A stretch of DNA of 64,000 nt from Enterobacter cancerogenus (GTDB taxonomy: Bacteria; Pseudomonadota; Gammaproteobacteria; Enterobacterales; Enterobacteriaceae): contig JRUP01000014.1 in assembly GCA_000773965.1 (NCBI GenBank), positions 248,001 through 312,000 of the forward strand, in the 5' to 3' direction. Positions within the stretch are counted from its first letter, which is position 1, and every line of letters begins with the position of its first letter. Positions 8,350-16,428 of this stretch are shown here, in pieces. The translations under genes were made by a program, and so were the position numbers. The notes under the pieces were generated by a model, which saw only the letters and a program-made list of their open reading frames with translations, was not told the origin of the DNA and made no database searches.

Positions 8350-9783
8350 TCAATAAGCGCCATCGCGTTTCAGTACGACACCCACTGTCTTAAACAGGAT
8401 CGCGATGTCATTCCACAGCGACCAGTTTTTGACATACCACGAATCGAAATAGACGCGCGTTTCATAGTCAACGTCGTTACGACCGCTAACCTGCCACAAT
8501 CCCGTCATGCCGGGTTTCGCCATCAGGTAATAATCAACATCACCGGCATAACGACAGAGTTCGTCTTCAATCACTGGACGTGGGCCCACCAGGCTCATGT
8601 CGCCGCGTACCACATTCCACAGCTGCGGCAGTTCATCCAGACTGGTTTTACGGATGAAGTGGCCAACTTTGGTAATACGCGGGTCATTCTTCAGTTTGAA
8701 ATCTTTATCCCACTCGGCGCGAGCGACCGGATCGGTGCGCAGGACTTCCTCCAGCACCTCTTTCGAGTTGATCACCATCGAACGGAATTTAAGGCATTTG
8801 AATTTGCGTCCGTTCAGGCCGACACGTTCATGACCGTAAATCGGTGGGCCACCGTCGCGTCCAACCATAAAGCCGAGGACCAGCAGCGCCGGTGACAGCG
8901 CAATAATGATGCCGAGTGCGCCGACGATGTCGAAAGCACGTTTCAGGAAGCGCGAAGTGCGTTTCGCCAGATTATTGTTCACGCGCAGAATCATCACTTC
9001 ATGGCTGAAGATGTAGGCCATGTCGGTACCGTAAAGGGGCACGCCGCGCAGAGTTGGAATCACTGAGACTGAACGGCAGTTATGCATTGCCAGCATTTTC
9101 AGCCAGTTGTCACGATGCTGGCTCTGTTCAAACTCCACAGCCACGATGAACTGGGTTTCGCTGTGCGTCAGCTGCCACAGCTCATGTTCATTGTGCAGCA
9201 CCGGTACGCCAGAGATGCTGGCCTGCGGGCAACTGCCATCAACATCGAAGAACGCAATGACATCAAACCCCATCACCTCTTCGCTCTGCAGCGCCTGCCA
9301 GGCTTCTTCAGCATTACGGCTACTGCCGATGATGATGGTTTGTTTTTTCCACATACCGAAGTGATTCAGTACGCGTTTAGAGATGGCGCGCGCCAGCGGA
9401 ATTAATATCAACGCCAGAATCCAGGTGGTGACCCAAACAAAGCGCGACATCTGCCATTGCGATAATGCTGAAATTGACAAATCGATGACAGAGAAAATAA
9501 GAATGGTACGAAATATCTCTTTCAGCTCAAACCAGAATGGCTTGCGATAGGTGTAATGACGCAGGCGAACCCAGAACCAGCCTACGCAAATAATCGATAA
9601 ACAAACGTGGGTGGCGATTTTTAAGTGCAGGTATTTTTCAGATATATCTGCCAGTGGAGAATCTGTGAACGAATTAATCACCGCCAGAGCAATAAACAAT
9701 GCCGCGTTGAAACAAATTAAATCCGAGCACGCCAGTAAAATTTTAGTGAGGAGACTTTTATATGTAATTTGGTTATCGCGCAT
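8350..9783 (-). CDS. amsG: Undecaprenyl-phosphate galactose phosphotransferase (AmsG/CpsA/WceG)
   Basis: The 477-residue initiating enzyme of exopolysaccharide synthesis, which transfers a sugar 1-phosphate (galactose in amylovoran and stewartan) to undecaprenyl phosphate at the inner membrane. It has about four N-terminal membrane spans, a soluble CoA-binding-like central domain (IIIGSSRNAEE), another membrane segment near residue 285 and the catalytic PglC/WbaP-type domain with KFRSM, KTSLDELPQLWNV and SLVGPRPV. The C-terminus is the usual GLWQVSGRND...YYLMAKPG type. It is the first gene of the operon, behind a long leader with RcsAB and ops sites. Confidence 0.93.
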   Translation of the reverse strand: MRDNQITYKSLLTKILLACSDLICFNAALFIALAVINSFTDSPLADISEKYLHLKIATHVCLSIICVGWFWVRLRHYTYRKPFWFELKEIFRTILIFSVIDLSISALSQWQMSRFVWVTTWILALILIPLARAISKRVLNHFGMWKKQTIIIGSSRNAEEAWQALQSEEVMGFDVIAFFDVDGSCPQASISGVPVLHNEHELWQLTHSETQFIVAVEFEQSQHRDNWLKMLAMHNCRSVSVIPTLRGVPLYGTDMAYIFSHEVMILRVNNNLAKRTSRFLKRAFDIVGALGIIIALSPALLVLGFMVGRDGGPPIYGHERVGLNGRKFKCLKFRSMVINSKEVLEEVLRTDPVARAEWDKDFKLKNDPRITKVGHFIRKTSLDELPQLWNVVRGDMSLVGPRPVIEDELCRYAGDVDYYLMAKPGMTGLWQVSGRNDVDYETRVYFDSWYVKNWSLWNDIAILFKTVGVVLKRDGAY

Positions 9784-10009
9784 ATTTAACTCTTTTATTT
9801 TATTTCCCTAATCCCTAACGCCTCTGCCCTGTGTAATAAATGAGCGATACATCCACTGCTAACGGAGAGGCAATCTGCGGCAAACGCTCCGGTGTTTATG
9901 CCAATTCTCTTTTTAGTAAAGCCAAAGAATTGCAATAAATACCAACAGATTAGTCTGACTTCCCTTGCCACGATTTAGCCCTAATCTGAACGGAGAAAAG
10001 CACTTCAGG

Positions 10010-10021
10010 CACGCTACCGCC
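10010..10021 (-). promoter_or_regulatory. ops element / JUMPstart core (RfaH recruitment)
   Basis: On the minus strand the 12 bases read GGCGGTAGCGTG, an exact match to the operon polarity suppressor element, with the wider JUMPstart context GGGCGGTAGCGTG. In other enterobacteria RfaH loads onto RNA polymerase paused at this sequence and suppresses downstream termination. It lies 55 bp downstream of the RcsAB box and about 230 bp upstream of amsG, inside the expected leader RNA. Confidence 0.9.
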
Positions 10022-10075
10022 CTTGGCTGTCGCTGCCAATACCGCTGCAATCGCATCTATTTTCATCGCATTCAC

Positions 10076-10089
10076 TAAGATTATTCTTA
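10076..10089 (-). promoter_or_regulatory. RcsAB box upstream of the exopolysaccharide operon
   Basis: On the minus strand this reads TAAGAATAATCTTA, close to the RcsAB consensus TAAGAATATTCCTA and embedded in a 16-bp inverted repeat (10075-10090). It lies about 293 bp before the amsG start and upstream of the ops element, the usual order for Rcs-activated capsule and exopolysaccharide operons. RcsA/RcsB control is inferred from the motif and the operon type. Confidence 0.8.
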
Positions 10090-10574
10090 GCCAGCGGCAG
10101 GCTAATCCCGTGCACGATCACAATTCATAACATTAAGAAGCTAAACAGCGCGCTATTAACAACTTCGGCGCAGACATTTACTAACACGTTGCTATACTAG
10201 TTATTACTGGCTTGTTTACAAGTAGGCCCCGTGTCCCCTGCACTATTTTAGGAAAAAGACTACCAGCCATAAGTATTGATGCCATCCCTTTCAGCCCATT
10301 CCTGCGTAAAATTCAGAATAATTCGATACTCACCTTCGGACTGCTTCGCATTAAAAACGTACGCTTGCGCGTGAATATTAGAATTAATCGTCACTATCAC
10401 GATGCGGTGAAGTTTATCCATACTTTCATCTTATCGAAGAAATGTACCTTCTCAGAATATGCCTAAAACTCAGGGCAACAGGGTGATATCGCGCGATTTG
10501 CCTCATTTGTACCTTGCCTGCTGATTCACTATCATCAGACAAAACGCATTTTCAGACATTCAGGTGATGAAAGC

Positions 10575-12140
10575 ATGATGGAGTGGATCCTCGATCCGTC
10601 GCTCTGGGCAGGATTAGTCACGCTAATCGTTCTCGAGCTGGTGCTGGGTATTGATAACCTGGTTTTTATTGCCATCCTGGTCGAAAAGTTACCGCCTGCG
10701 GCGCGTGACCGTGCGCGCGTAATCGGTTTGCTGTTGGCGTTGCTGTTGCGATTGGTGTTGCTGGCATCGCTTTCCTGGCTGGTGACTCTCACGCAACCGC
10801 TGTTTACCCTGTTCCAGCACAATTTCAGCGCCCGCGATCTACTGCTGCTCTCCGGCGGGCTGTTTCTTCTTTATAAAGCCACGACGGAACTCAATAGTCG
10901 TCTGGAGGGGAGCGACGAAGAGAGCGGTCAAAGTAAGAACGGTGCTAAATTCTGGCCAGTGGTCGCGCAAATTGTGGTGCTGGATGCCATCTTCTCGCTT
11001 GATGCGGTGATTACCGCTGTAGGCATGGTGAACGAACTGCCGGTGATGATGGCGGCGGTCACCATTGCCATTTTGCTCATGCTGCTGGCGAGTAAGCCGC
11101 TCACGCGCTTTGTGAATGGTCATCCAACCATTGTGATTCTCTGCCTGAGTTTCCTGCTGATGATTGGCTTCAGTCTGGTGGCGGAAGGCCTCGGCTTTAT
11201 TATTCCGAAGGGCTATCTCTACGCGGCGATTGGTTTCTCAATCGTGATCGAGATGTTTAATCAGCTGGCGCTGTTTAATCGCCGCCGCTTCCTCACCGCC
11301 GGACGCCCGCTGCGCCAGCGCACCTCAGAAGCCGTGCTGCGCATATTGCGTGGTGAAGCCCAGCGTGCCGAACTGGACGCCGATACCGCCTCATTGCTCA
11401 GCGACAGCGATGAAGGTGCGTTATTCAATCGCCAGGAGCGGCGCATGATTGCCCGCGTACTCGGTTTAGGGCAGCGGCACATCAGCAGCATCATGACGTC
11501 ACGCCACGATATTGAGCACATCGACCTGAGTGAAGATCCGGCCGCAATCATGGCTAAGCTGGATAACAATCAGCACACCCGCATCCTGATTACTGAACGC
11601 GGGCACGATCCGCTCGGCGTGGTGCATGTGATTGATTTGCTCCATCAGTCGCTGCACAGCCATTCTCTCGATTTACGTGCTTTGGTAAAACAGCCGCTGA
11701 TCTTTCCCGAACGCCTGACGTTATTGCAGGCACTGGAGCAGTTCCGCCACGCCCGCACCCATTTTGCGTTTGTGGTCGATGAGTTTGGATCGGTGGAAGG
11801 CGTGGTCACCCTGAGTGACCTGATGGAGACCATCGCCGGGAATCTGCCGAATGAAGGTGAGGAGATTGATGCGCGCTATGATATCCAGCCGTTGCCGCAT
11901 GGCGGTTGGGTGGCGAACGGGCATATTCCTCTTGAAGATTTGGCAGCCTATGTGCATTTGCCACTGGATGAGAAACGTAATTATCACACGCTGGCCGGAT
12001 TATTAATGGACAGCCTGCAACATGTGCCTGAAGAGGGAGAAGAGTTACAGGTAGGGGATTATTTATTGCGCACGCTGCAGGTGGAAAATCATCGGGTACA
12101 GAAAGTGGAGATTGTGCCCGCGCCTGAGCTTGGGCAGTAA
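10575..12140 (+). CDS. yegH: TerC/CBS/CorC-domain inner-membrane protein YegH
   Basis: A 521-residue protein whose N-terminal half (about residues 1-240) is a TerC-like membrane domain with seven spans and conserved acidic stretches ([12 protein letters not shown] and [15 protein letters not shown]). It is followed by a pair of CBS domains (about 300-430) and a CorC/HlyC C-terminal domain (about 435-515). Size and architecture match E. coli YegH, which also lies between the capsule operon and asmA. The precise function is not established; TerC relatives are linked to metal ion export. Start is one of two adjacent ATGs (10575 or 10578). It converges on asmA with a shared hairpin between them. 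Confidence 0.9.
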   Translation: MMEWILDPSLWAGLVTLIVLELVLGIDNLVFIAILVEKLPPAARDRARVIGLLLALLLRLVLLASLSWLVTLTQPLFTLFQHNFSARDLLLLSGGLFLLYKATTELNSRLEGSDEESGQSKNGAKFWPVVAQIVVLDAIFSLDAVITAVGMVNELPVMMAAVTIAILLMLLASKPLTRFVNGHPTIVILCLSFLLMIGFSLVAEGLGFIIPKGYLYAAIGFSIVIEMFNQLALFNRRRFLTAGRPLRQRTSEAVLRILRGEAQRAELDADTASLLSDSDEGALFNRQERRMIARVLGLGQRHISSIMTSRHDIEHIDLSEDPAAIMAKLDNNQHTRILITERGHDPLGVVHVIDLLHQSLHSHSLDLRALVKQPLIFPERLTLLQALEQFRHARTHFAFVVDEFGSVEGVVTLSDLMETIAGNLPNEGEEIDARYDIQPLPHGGWVANGHIPLEDLAAYVHLPLDEKRNYHTLAGLLMDSLQHVPEEGEELQVGDYLLRTLQVENHRVQKVEIVPAPELGQ

Positions 12141-12145
12141 CCGAC

Positions 12146-12178
12146 GCCGTTATGCCCAATCAAACCCGGCATAACGGC
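12146..12178. terminator. Bidirectional hairpin between convergent yegH and asmA
   Basis: GCCGTTATGCC (12146-12156) and GGCATAACGGC (12168-12178) form a perfect 11-bp stem with an 11-nt loop, midway between the yegH stop (12140) and the asmA stop (12191). There is no clear T tract on either strand, so efficiency as an intrinsic terminator is uncertain. Confidence 0.6.
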
Positions 12179-12190
12179 ATTTCACGTGGA

Positions 12191-13993
12191 TTAAGGTTGT
12201 TGCACCGCAGGCTTTTGGCGATCCAGCCACTCGTTAAGGCGCGACTTCGCTTCACTCTGCAACTGCTGGCGCACCACATCGTCAACCGGCAGTGAGTACT
12301 GCAGGTTGTTCCAGCCACCGTACATCCGCAGTGGAATCGCCTGGCCATTGAGCAGAGTCGCTAGCTTATCGTCGCCTTTCCAGCCGCGCAGCATCATATT
12401 GAAGGTGACGTCGAGCTGCTGGTTCACCACATCAACCGTGCCTTTGGTCTGCACTGCCAGGCGGTTACTGCCACCCTGCAGATCTGGCATGACAACCTTG
12501 CCCTGATTCAGGCTAATACGACCGCTCAGCTGCTGAATCCCCTGATCGTCCGGCTCATCATTGGTCACGCTATTGCTCACGCGCGCCACGGCACGGCGCA
12601 CCATCTGTTGCAGATTAAGCTGGGCGAGTTGCAGGTTGGTGGCCTCCAGCTCGGCATTCCCCTGCCAGTTACGCTTCGCTTCCTCCACGCTCAGGCCCGT
12701 GCCGCTGAGATCGCCTTTCAGGGAGACCGTGCCCTGCAAACTCTCCGGCAGTTCCAGCGCTTTCATTAAAGGTGCAATGGCGATGTTTTCTATCTCCGGC
12801 TGCAAGACGACTTTGGTCACCGGCTGACGGATATCAATGCTGCCCGGAATCGAGAAGTGCCCATCGCCAATTTTCCCCTGCAGTTTGTTCAGGGTCATCA
12901 ACCCTTCCTGATTGCTGGCATCGATCTGCAGATTGCTCAGCGTCAATCCGCGCCACACGCTGGAATCCGCATTCAGACTCAGCGTTAAATCCATCAGATT
13001 TAACGGCGAGTCAGCGTTGGTACGCGTGCGTGGTTCAGCAATCACGGGCGTGCGCATCACGCTGGCGTGCTGTGGGGTGCTGTTGTCGCTGGCGGGGGCG
13101 CTGGCCATAAGATTATCAAGATTTAACGTCGTGGCGTGTAAAGACAGATTGAGCTGCTGCGGCAACATTAAACGCCCTTCGGCACTGCCATCCAGCGAAC
13201 TGTCGTTGGCCGTCAGCTGCATCTTTTGCAACGAAAATTGCTGTTTATCGGCATTCCACTCACCCTGCCCGCTCAGCGCACCTTTGATGCCCTGCGGCGG
13301 GAGGTTAGCGCCGTCCAGCGTGTAATCCATCTCTTCTATCTGCCCCACCAGCCGATGCGGATACTGCGCCACATTCATCTGCCCTTTAATGTTCACGCTA
13401 ACATTGCGCTGATTGCGTGAAATGCGCGTGGCGAGTTCGATGCTGGCATTTTTGCTGGCATCCTGATCGAGGTTGAGATTGAGATTACGGAAGTTATATT
13501 CATCGCCACCGGGCTGCTGCCAGATCAGCAGACTGTCGGCGAGGCGCAGTTTAGCAATGTCGAATGACCAACCATTGGTGCGCGTCACCACCGGTTCCGC
13601 GTCCGTGGGCGCCACCGGTGAACCGCTCGGTTTCTGGGCGGCGCTGTCTGGCGTGACGCGAATCACGGCATTTTTCAGCATCACCTGGCTGACGCTTAGC
13701 TGATGCGACAGTAGCGGCCAGAGGTTGACATCCAGACGCATATTTTCAGCAGTGACCATCGGCTGGCTGGCGCCAGGTGCGGTCAGGCTCATGCGCCCGG
13801 CGAGAATACTGAGTTGCGGCCAGACGTGCCAGCGTAGGCCACCACTGACTTCAAGTTGATAACCACTGCGCTGTTCTACCTGCTGTACCATATAGGTACG
13901 AAAGTCGTTGGGATTGACCAGCAACACCAGTGCCGTCATGCCCGCCACGACCACCACTAACAGGATGGCCAGCGTCGTTATCACTCTTCTCAT
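12191..13993 (-). CDS. asmA: AsmA family envelope assembly protein
   Basis: A 600-residue envelope protein anchored by an N-terminal transmembrane segment (about residues 5-27, ITTLAILLVVVVAGMTALVLLV is the hydrophobic core region) followed by NPNDFR, a recurrent AsmA start. The rest is a long periplasmic beta-rich domain ending in the AsmA C-terminal region (SGRISLNQGKVVMPDL, VDVVNQQLDVTF). AsmA-like proteins are thought to bridge the two membranes and carry phospholipids; AsmA itself affects outer-membrane assembly. Length is slightly below E. coli AsmA (617). It lies downstream of dcd on the same strand with an ERIC element in the gap, the same order as in E. coli. Confidence 0.92.
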   Translation of the reverse strand: MRRVITTLAILLVVVVAGMTALVLLVNPNDFRTYMVQQVEQRSGYQLEVSGGLRWHVWPQLSILAGRMSLTAPGASQPMVTAENMRLDVNLWPLLSHQLSVSQVMLKNAVIRVTPDSAAQKPSGSPVAPTDAEPVVTRTNGWSFDIAKLRLADSLLIWQQPGGDEYNFRNLNLNLDQDASKNASIELATRISRNQRNVSVNIKGQMNVAQYPHRLVGQIEEMDYTLDGANLPPQGIKGALSGQGEWNADKQQFSLQKMQLTANDSSLDGSAEGRLMLPQQLNLSLHATTLNLDNLMASAPASDNSTPQHASVMRTPVIAEPRTRTNADSPLNLMDLTLSLNADSSVWRGLTLSNLQIDASNQEGLMTLNKLQGKIGDGHFSIPGSIDIRQPVTKVVLQPEIENIAIAPLMKALELPESLQGTVSLKGDLSGTGLSVEEAKRNWQGNAELEATNLQLAQLNLQQMVRRAVARVSNSVTNDEPDDQGIQQLSGRISLNQGKVVMPDLQGGSNRLAVQTKGTVDVVNQQLDVTFNMMLRGWKGDDKLATLLNGQAIPLRMYGGWNNLQYSLPVDDVVRQQLQSEAKSRLNEWLDRQKPAVQQP

Positions 13994-14003
13994 AATCCCT
14001 CAT

Positions 14004-14122
14004 CACCGTCATTCTTCATGCTGCAGCGGCGTTGGCTGCGTTCATTTACCCCAGTCACACACTGATGCCAGCTACCGGGGATTCACCCTCTTACCGCTTT
14101 GCCGCACGTTGAATCATTTAGG
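14004..14122. repeat. ERIC element in the dcd-asmA intergenic region
   Basis: The stretch contains recognisable ERIC core segments: TACCCCAGTCAC and, further on, AGCTACCGGGGATTCAC, corresponding to the two conserved ERIC primer regions. Outer arms (CATTCTTCATGCTGCAGCGGC and GCCGCACGTTGAATCATTT) are partly complementary. Length of about 120 bp matches the standard enterobacterial repetitive intergenic consensus (about 127 bp). It would be transcribed between dcd and asmA. Confidence 0.85.
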
Positions 14123-14128
14123 CGAACA

Positions 14129-14710
14129 TCAGTCTTTGTCGATACGGCTGGCATCGGCACCCTGCTGACCACGATATTTTGCATCTTCGCGGCGGTTATA
14201 GGGGCGTGCCGCTGGGCCAGACAACGGTTCAAAGCTCAATGCGCCAATCAACATGCCCGGACGCAGCGCCAGCGGCAGCTTACCGGAGTTGTAGAATTCC
14301 AGCACAATGCGGCCCTGCCAGCCTGGATCGATACGGTGTGCCGTCACGTGCACCATCAAGCCCAGACGCGCCAGCGAGGAGCGGCCATCCAGCCAACCCA
14401 CCAGATCATCCGGAATCGTGACCGATTCCAGCGTCACTGCCAGCGCTAACTCACCCGGATGCAGGAAGAACGCTTCCCCTTCCGGCAGCACAATCTCATC
14501 GCTCATTACGCGATCCAGTGCGGCGCTGACTTCGTGTTTTGGACCACTCAAATCAATAAATGGCGCAGTGTGACCACTGAAGGTGCGGAACTGATTGCCG
14601 AGGCGCACGTCCACGGTTGCGCCATTAATGCGCTCAACCGGTGGGCGCGGGTCAATCGCCAGTTTACCGTTGTCGAGCCAGGCTTCAATGTCGCGATCGC
14701 ATAATCTCAT
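14129..14710 (-). CDS. dcd: dCTP deaminase
   Basis: A 193-residue cytoplasmic enzyme converting dCTP to dUTP and ammonia, the main route to dUMP for thymidylate in enterobacteria. The protein reads [12 protein letters not shown] at the start, [19 protein letters not shown] near residue 20, the catalytic region [13 protein letters not shown] ([13 protein letters not shown]) and the conserved C-terminal [11 protein letters not shown]. Length and sequence match E. coli Dcd (193). An upstream in-frame start would add 24 residues, but the MRLCD start is the family start. It follows udk by 87 bp on the same strand. Confidence 0.97.
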   Translation of the reverse strand: MRLCDRDIEAWLDNGKLAIDPRPPVERINGATVDVRLGNQFRTFSGHTAPFIDLSGPKHEVSAALDRVMSDEIVLPEGEAFFLHPGELALAVTLESVTIPDDLVGWLDGRSSLARLGLMVHVTAHRIDPGWQGRIVLEFYNSGKLPLALRPGMLIGALSFEPLSGPAARPYNRREDAKYRGQQGADASRIDKD

Positions 14711-14797
14711 CGCAGAGTCTCCATGCTTTAAGTGTAGCGAAAGGTCGCCACTGTTGTGACAACCTTCACGCGTCACGTCCATCCGGACGCAGTATTT

Positions 14798-15436
14798 TCA
14801 AAGATATTGGTTAATCTTGGCTTTGAGAATATCGATGGCGATGCGGTTCTTCCCGCCACGCGGCACGATAATGTCAGCGTATTGTTTGGAAGGCTCGATA
14901 AACTGCAGGAACATTGGACGCACGGTCTTCTGATACTGGCTCATCACCGAATCCATGGAACGACCACGCTCATTCACATCGCGCTTCATGCGACGCATCA
15001 GACAGATATCCAGCGGGGTATCTACGAAGATAGAGAAGTTCATCTCCTGACGCAGACGCGCATCGGTCAGCAGCAGAATGCCCTCAAGGATGATCACTTT
15101 TTTCGGCTTAAGATGAATACAGTCACTGGTGCGCGTGTGTTCAACGTAGCTATAAACCGGCAACTCAATATCCTGACCCGCCTTTAACGCGCGCAGATGC
15201 TGCAACAGCAGATCGTGGTCCATCGCGCTGGGATGGTCATAGTTGGTTTTCACCCTCTCTTCCATGGTGAGGTGGCTCTGATCTTTGTAGTAGGCATCTT
15301 CGGGGATCACACCGATATGCTCGTCACCGACCTGGTCACGGATTTCACGATAGAGCGTGCTGGCAATAAGACTTTTTCCGGATGCGGATGCACCTGCGAT
15401 GCCAACGATCACGCACTGATGAGACTTGTCAGTCAT
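14798..15436 (-). CDS. udk: Uridine/cytidine kinase
   Basis: A 212-residue cytoplasmic kinase that phosphorylates uridine and cytidine to UMP and CMP in pyrimidine salvage. The P-loop [11 protein letters not shown] lies near residue 14, IPEDAYYKD near residue 45, [10 protein letters not shown] near residue 68 and [14 protein letters not shown] near residue 135. Length is one less than E. coli Udk (213). It is followed by dcd on the same strand, so both pyrimidine genes may share a transcript. Upstream it is divergent from the PAP2 phosphatase gene across 229 bp. Confidence 0.96.
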   Translation of the reverse strand: MTDKSHQCVIVGIAGASASGKSLIASTLYREIRDQVGDEHIGVIPEDAYYKDQSHLTMEERVKTNYDHPSAMDHDLLLQHLRALKAGQDIELPVYSYVEHTRTSDCIHLKPKKVIILEGILLLTDARLRQEMNFSIFVDTPLDICLMRRMKRDVNERGRSMDSVMSQYQKTVRPMFLQFIEPSKQYADIIVPRGGKNRIAIDILKAKINQYL

Positions 15437-15665
15437 ACTTTTTTAAGACCTGATAACTGGAGCCAATTGAAGCCGAAACCGCAATGGGCCGATTGAGAGG
15501 GTTAGTTGGCGGCAATTATAGGTATTTCACCTGTTTGATGCCAGAGAAATGGGCCCGCCGCTTTTCAGAATATCCCCTTTTGCAGCCAGATGCTTAATCG
15601 ATACACTGTTCTCCTGCCTGAGTGGTGTACCCCCCAGGTTGACTCAATAAAGCCCAAGGAAAAAT

Positions 15666-16280
15666 ATGAGTTGGAAAACCCTGACCTATTTTGGTGACAG
15701 CATGTTGCTGATCCCGACCGCCGTGATTATCGCGCTGGTGCTGCCGTGGAAAAGCGACAACCGCCAAACTGTCTGGTATTGGCTGCTCGCTTTTGGCCTG
15801 GCGGGCCTGCTGGTTAGCCTGTCTAAAATCCTGTTTCTTGGGTTTGGCATTGGCAGCGCCAGATTTAACTTCACCGGATTCAGTGGCCACAGCGCCATGT
15901 CAGCAACGCTTTGGCCAGTGATGATGTGGCTGGTTTCGGGCCGCTTCCCTACCTTTTGGCGCGCATTCACCATCGGTATTGGCTATCTGATCCCGATGAT
16001 GGTCGGCCTGTCACGCCTGGTGATCCACGCGCACTCCTTCAGTGAAGTGCTCACCGGCCTGATGCTGGGCTTTACGCTGAGCAGTGCATTCCTGTTGACA
16101 CAGCGCCGCACCGCTCTGAAGGGTTTCAGCCTGGCGCAAGTGTGTGTCGCCCTGCTGGTGCCGCTGGTGTTGATGAGTCATGGCCGCGTGGCCACCACGC
16201 AGCAATTTCTTGAACGTTTTTCCGCCCATCTCGCCGGATTAGAAAAACCCTATACGCGCGCCGATCTGTTTCGCGATTAA
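15666..16280 (+). CDS. PAP2-family membrane phosphatase
   Basis: A 204-residue inner-membrane protein with about five to six spans. Two of the three PAP2 signature motifs are visible: FSGHSAM (SGH, near residue 76) and GLSRLVIHAHSFSEVLTG (SR...H, near residue 117). The first KX6RP motif is not obvious. Members remove phosphate from undecaprenyl pyrophosphate, phosphatidic acid or phosphatidylglycerol phosphate at the periplasmic face. AAGGAA lies just before the ATG. It stands alone between udk and yegE. The true substrate cannot be deduced; recycling of undecaprenyl pyrophosphate would fit the nearby exopolysaccharide operon, but that is inference. Confidence 0.8.
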   Translation: MSWKTLTYFGDSMLLIPTAVIIALVLPWKSDNRQTVWYWLLAFGLAGLLVSLSKILFLGFGIGSARFNFTGFSGHSAMSATLWPVMMWLVSGRFPTFWRAFTIGIGYLIPMMVGLSRLVIHAHSFSEVLTGLMLGFTLSSAFLLTQRRTALKGFSLAQVCVALLVPLVLMSHGRVATTQQFLERFSAHLAGLEKPYTRADLFRD

Positions 16281-16428
16281 TCTTTTTTTGCCAGGGCCAA
16301 AACATTCATTGAATCAGGGCTAAACTAGATTCTGCGCGGACATCTGATGCAGATGTGCTAGCATGCAAAACAGAGAATGATTGGCGCATTTTTCGACGTG
16401 TAACGAATGCGCGCTGCTGGATTCGTGC

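Larger units (their letters stand above)
9784..10574. promoter_or_regulatory. Exopolysaccharide operon leader and divergent yegH upstream region
   Basis: A 790-bp stretch between divergent amsG and yegH with no convincing gene. Its middle carries an ops/JUMPstart element and an RcsAB-type box reading toward amsG, listed separately. The roughly 230 bp between the ops element and the amsG start would form a long 5' untranslated RNA, usual for this class of operon. The yegH-proximal part (10100-10570) is AT-rich and should hold the yegH promoter; I could not fix its -10 and -35 with confidence. Confidence 0.6.

Noticed and set aside
10212..10466. An 84-codon + strand reading frame in the exopolysaccharide leader
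   Set aside because: No ribosome site, no recognisable protein pattern, and it lies in AT-rich regulatory DNA between divergent operons.
16381..16428. TTG start adding 16 residues to YegE
   Set aside because: The ATG at 16429 gives exactly the E. coli spacing to the first membrane helix; the extra residues have no family support.
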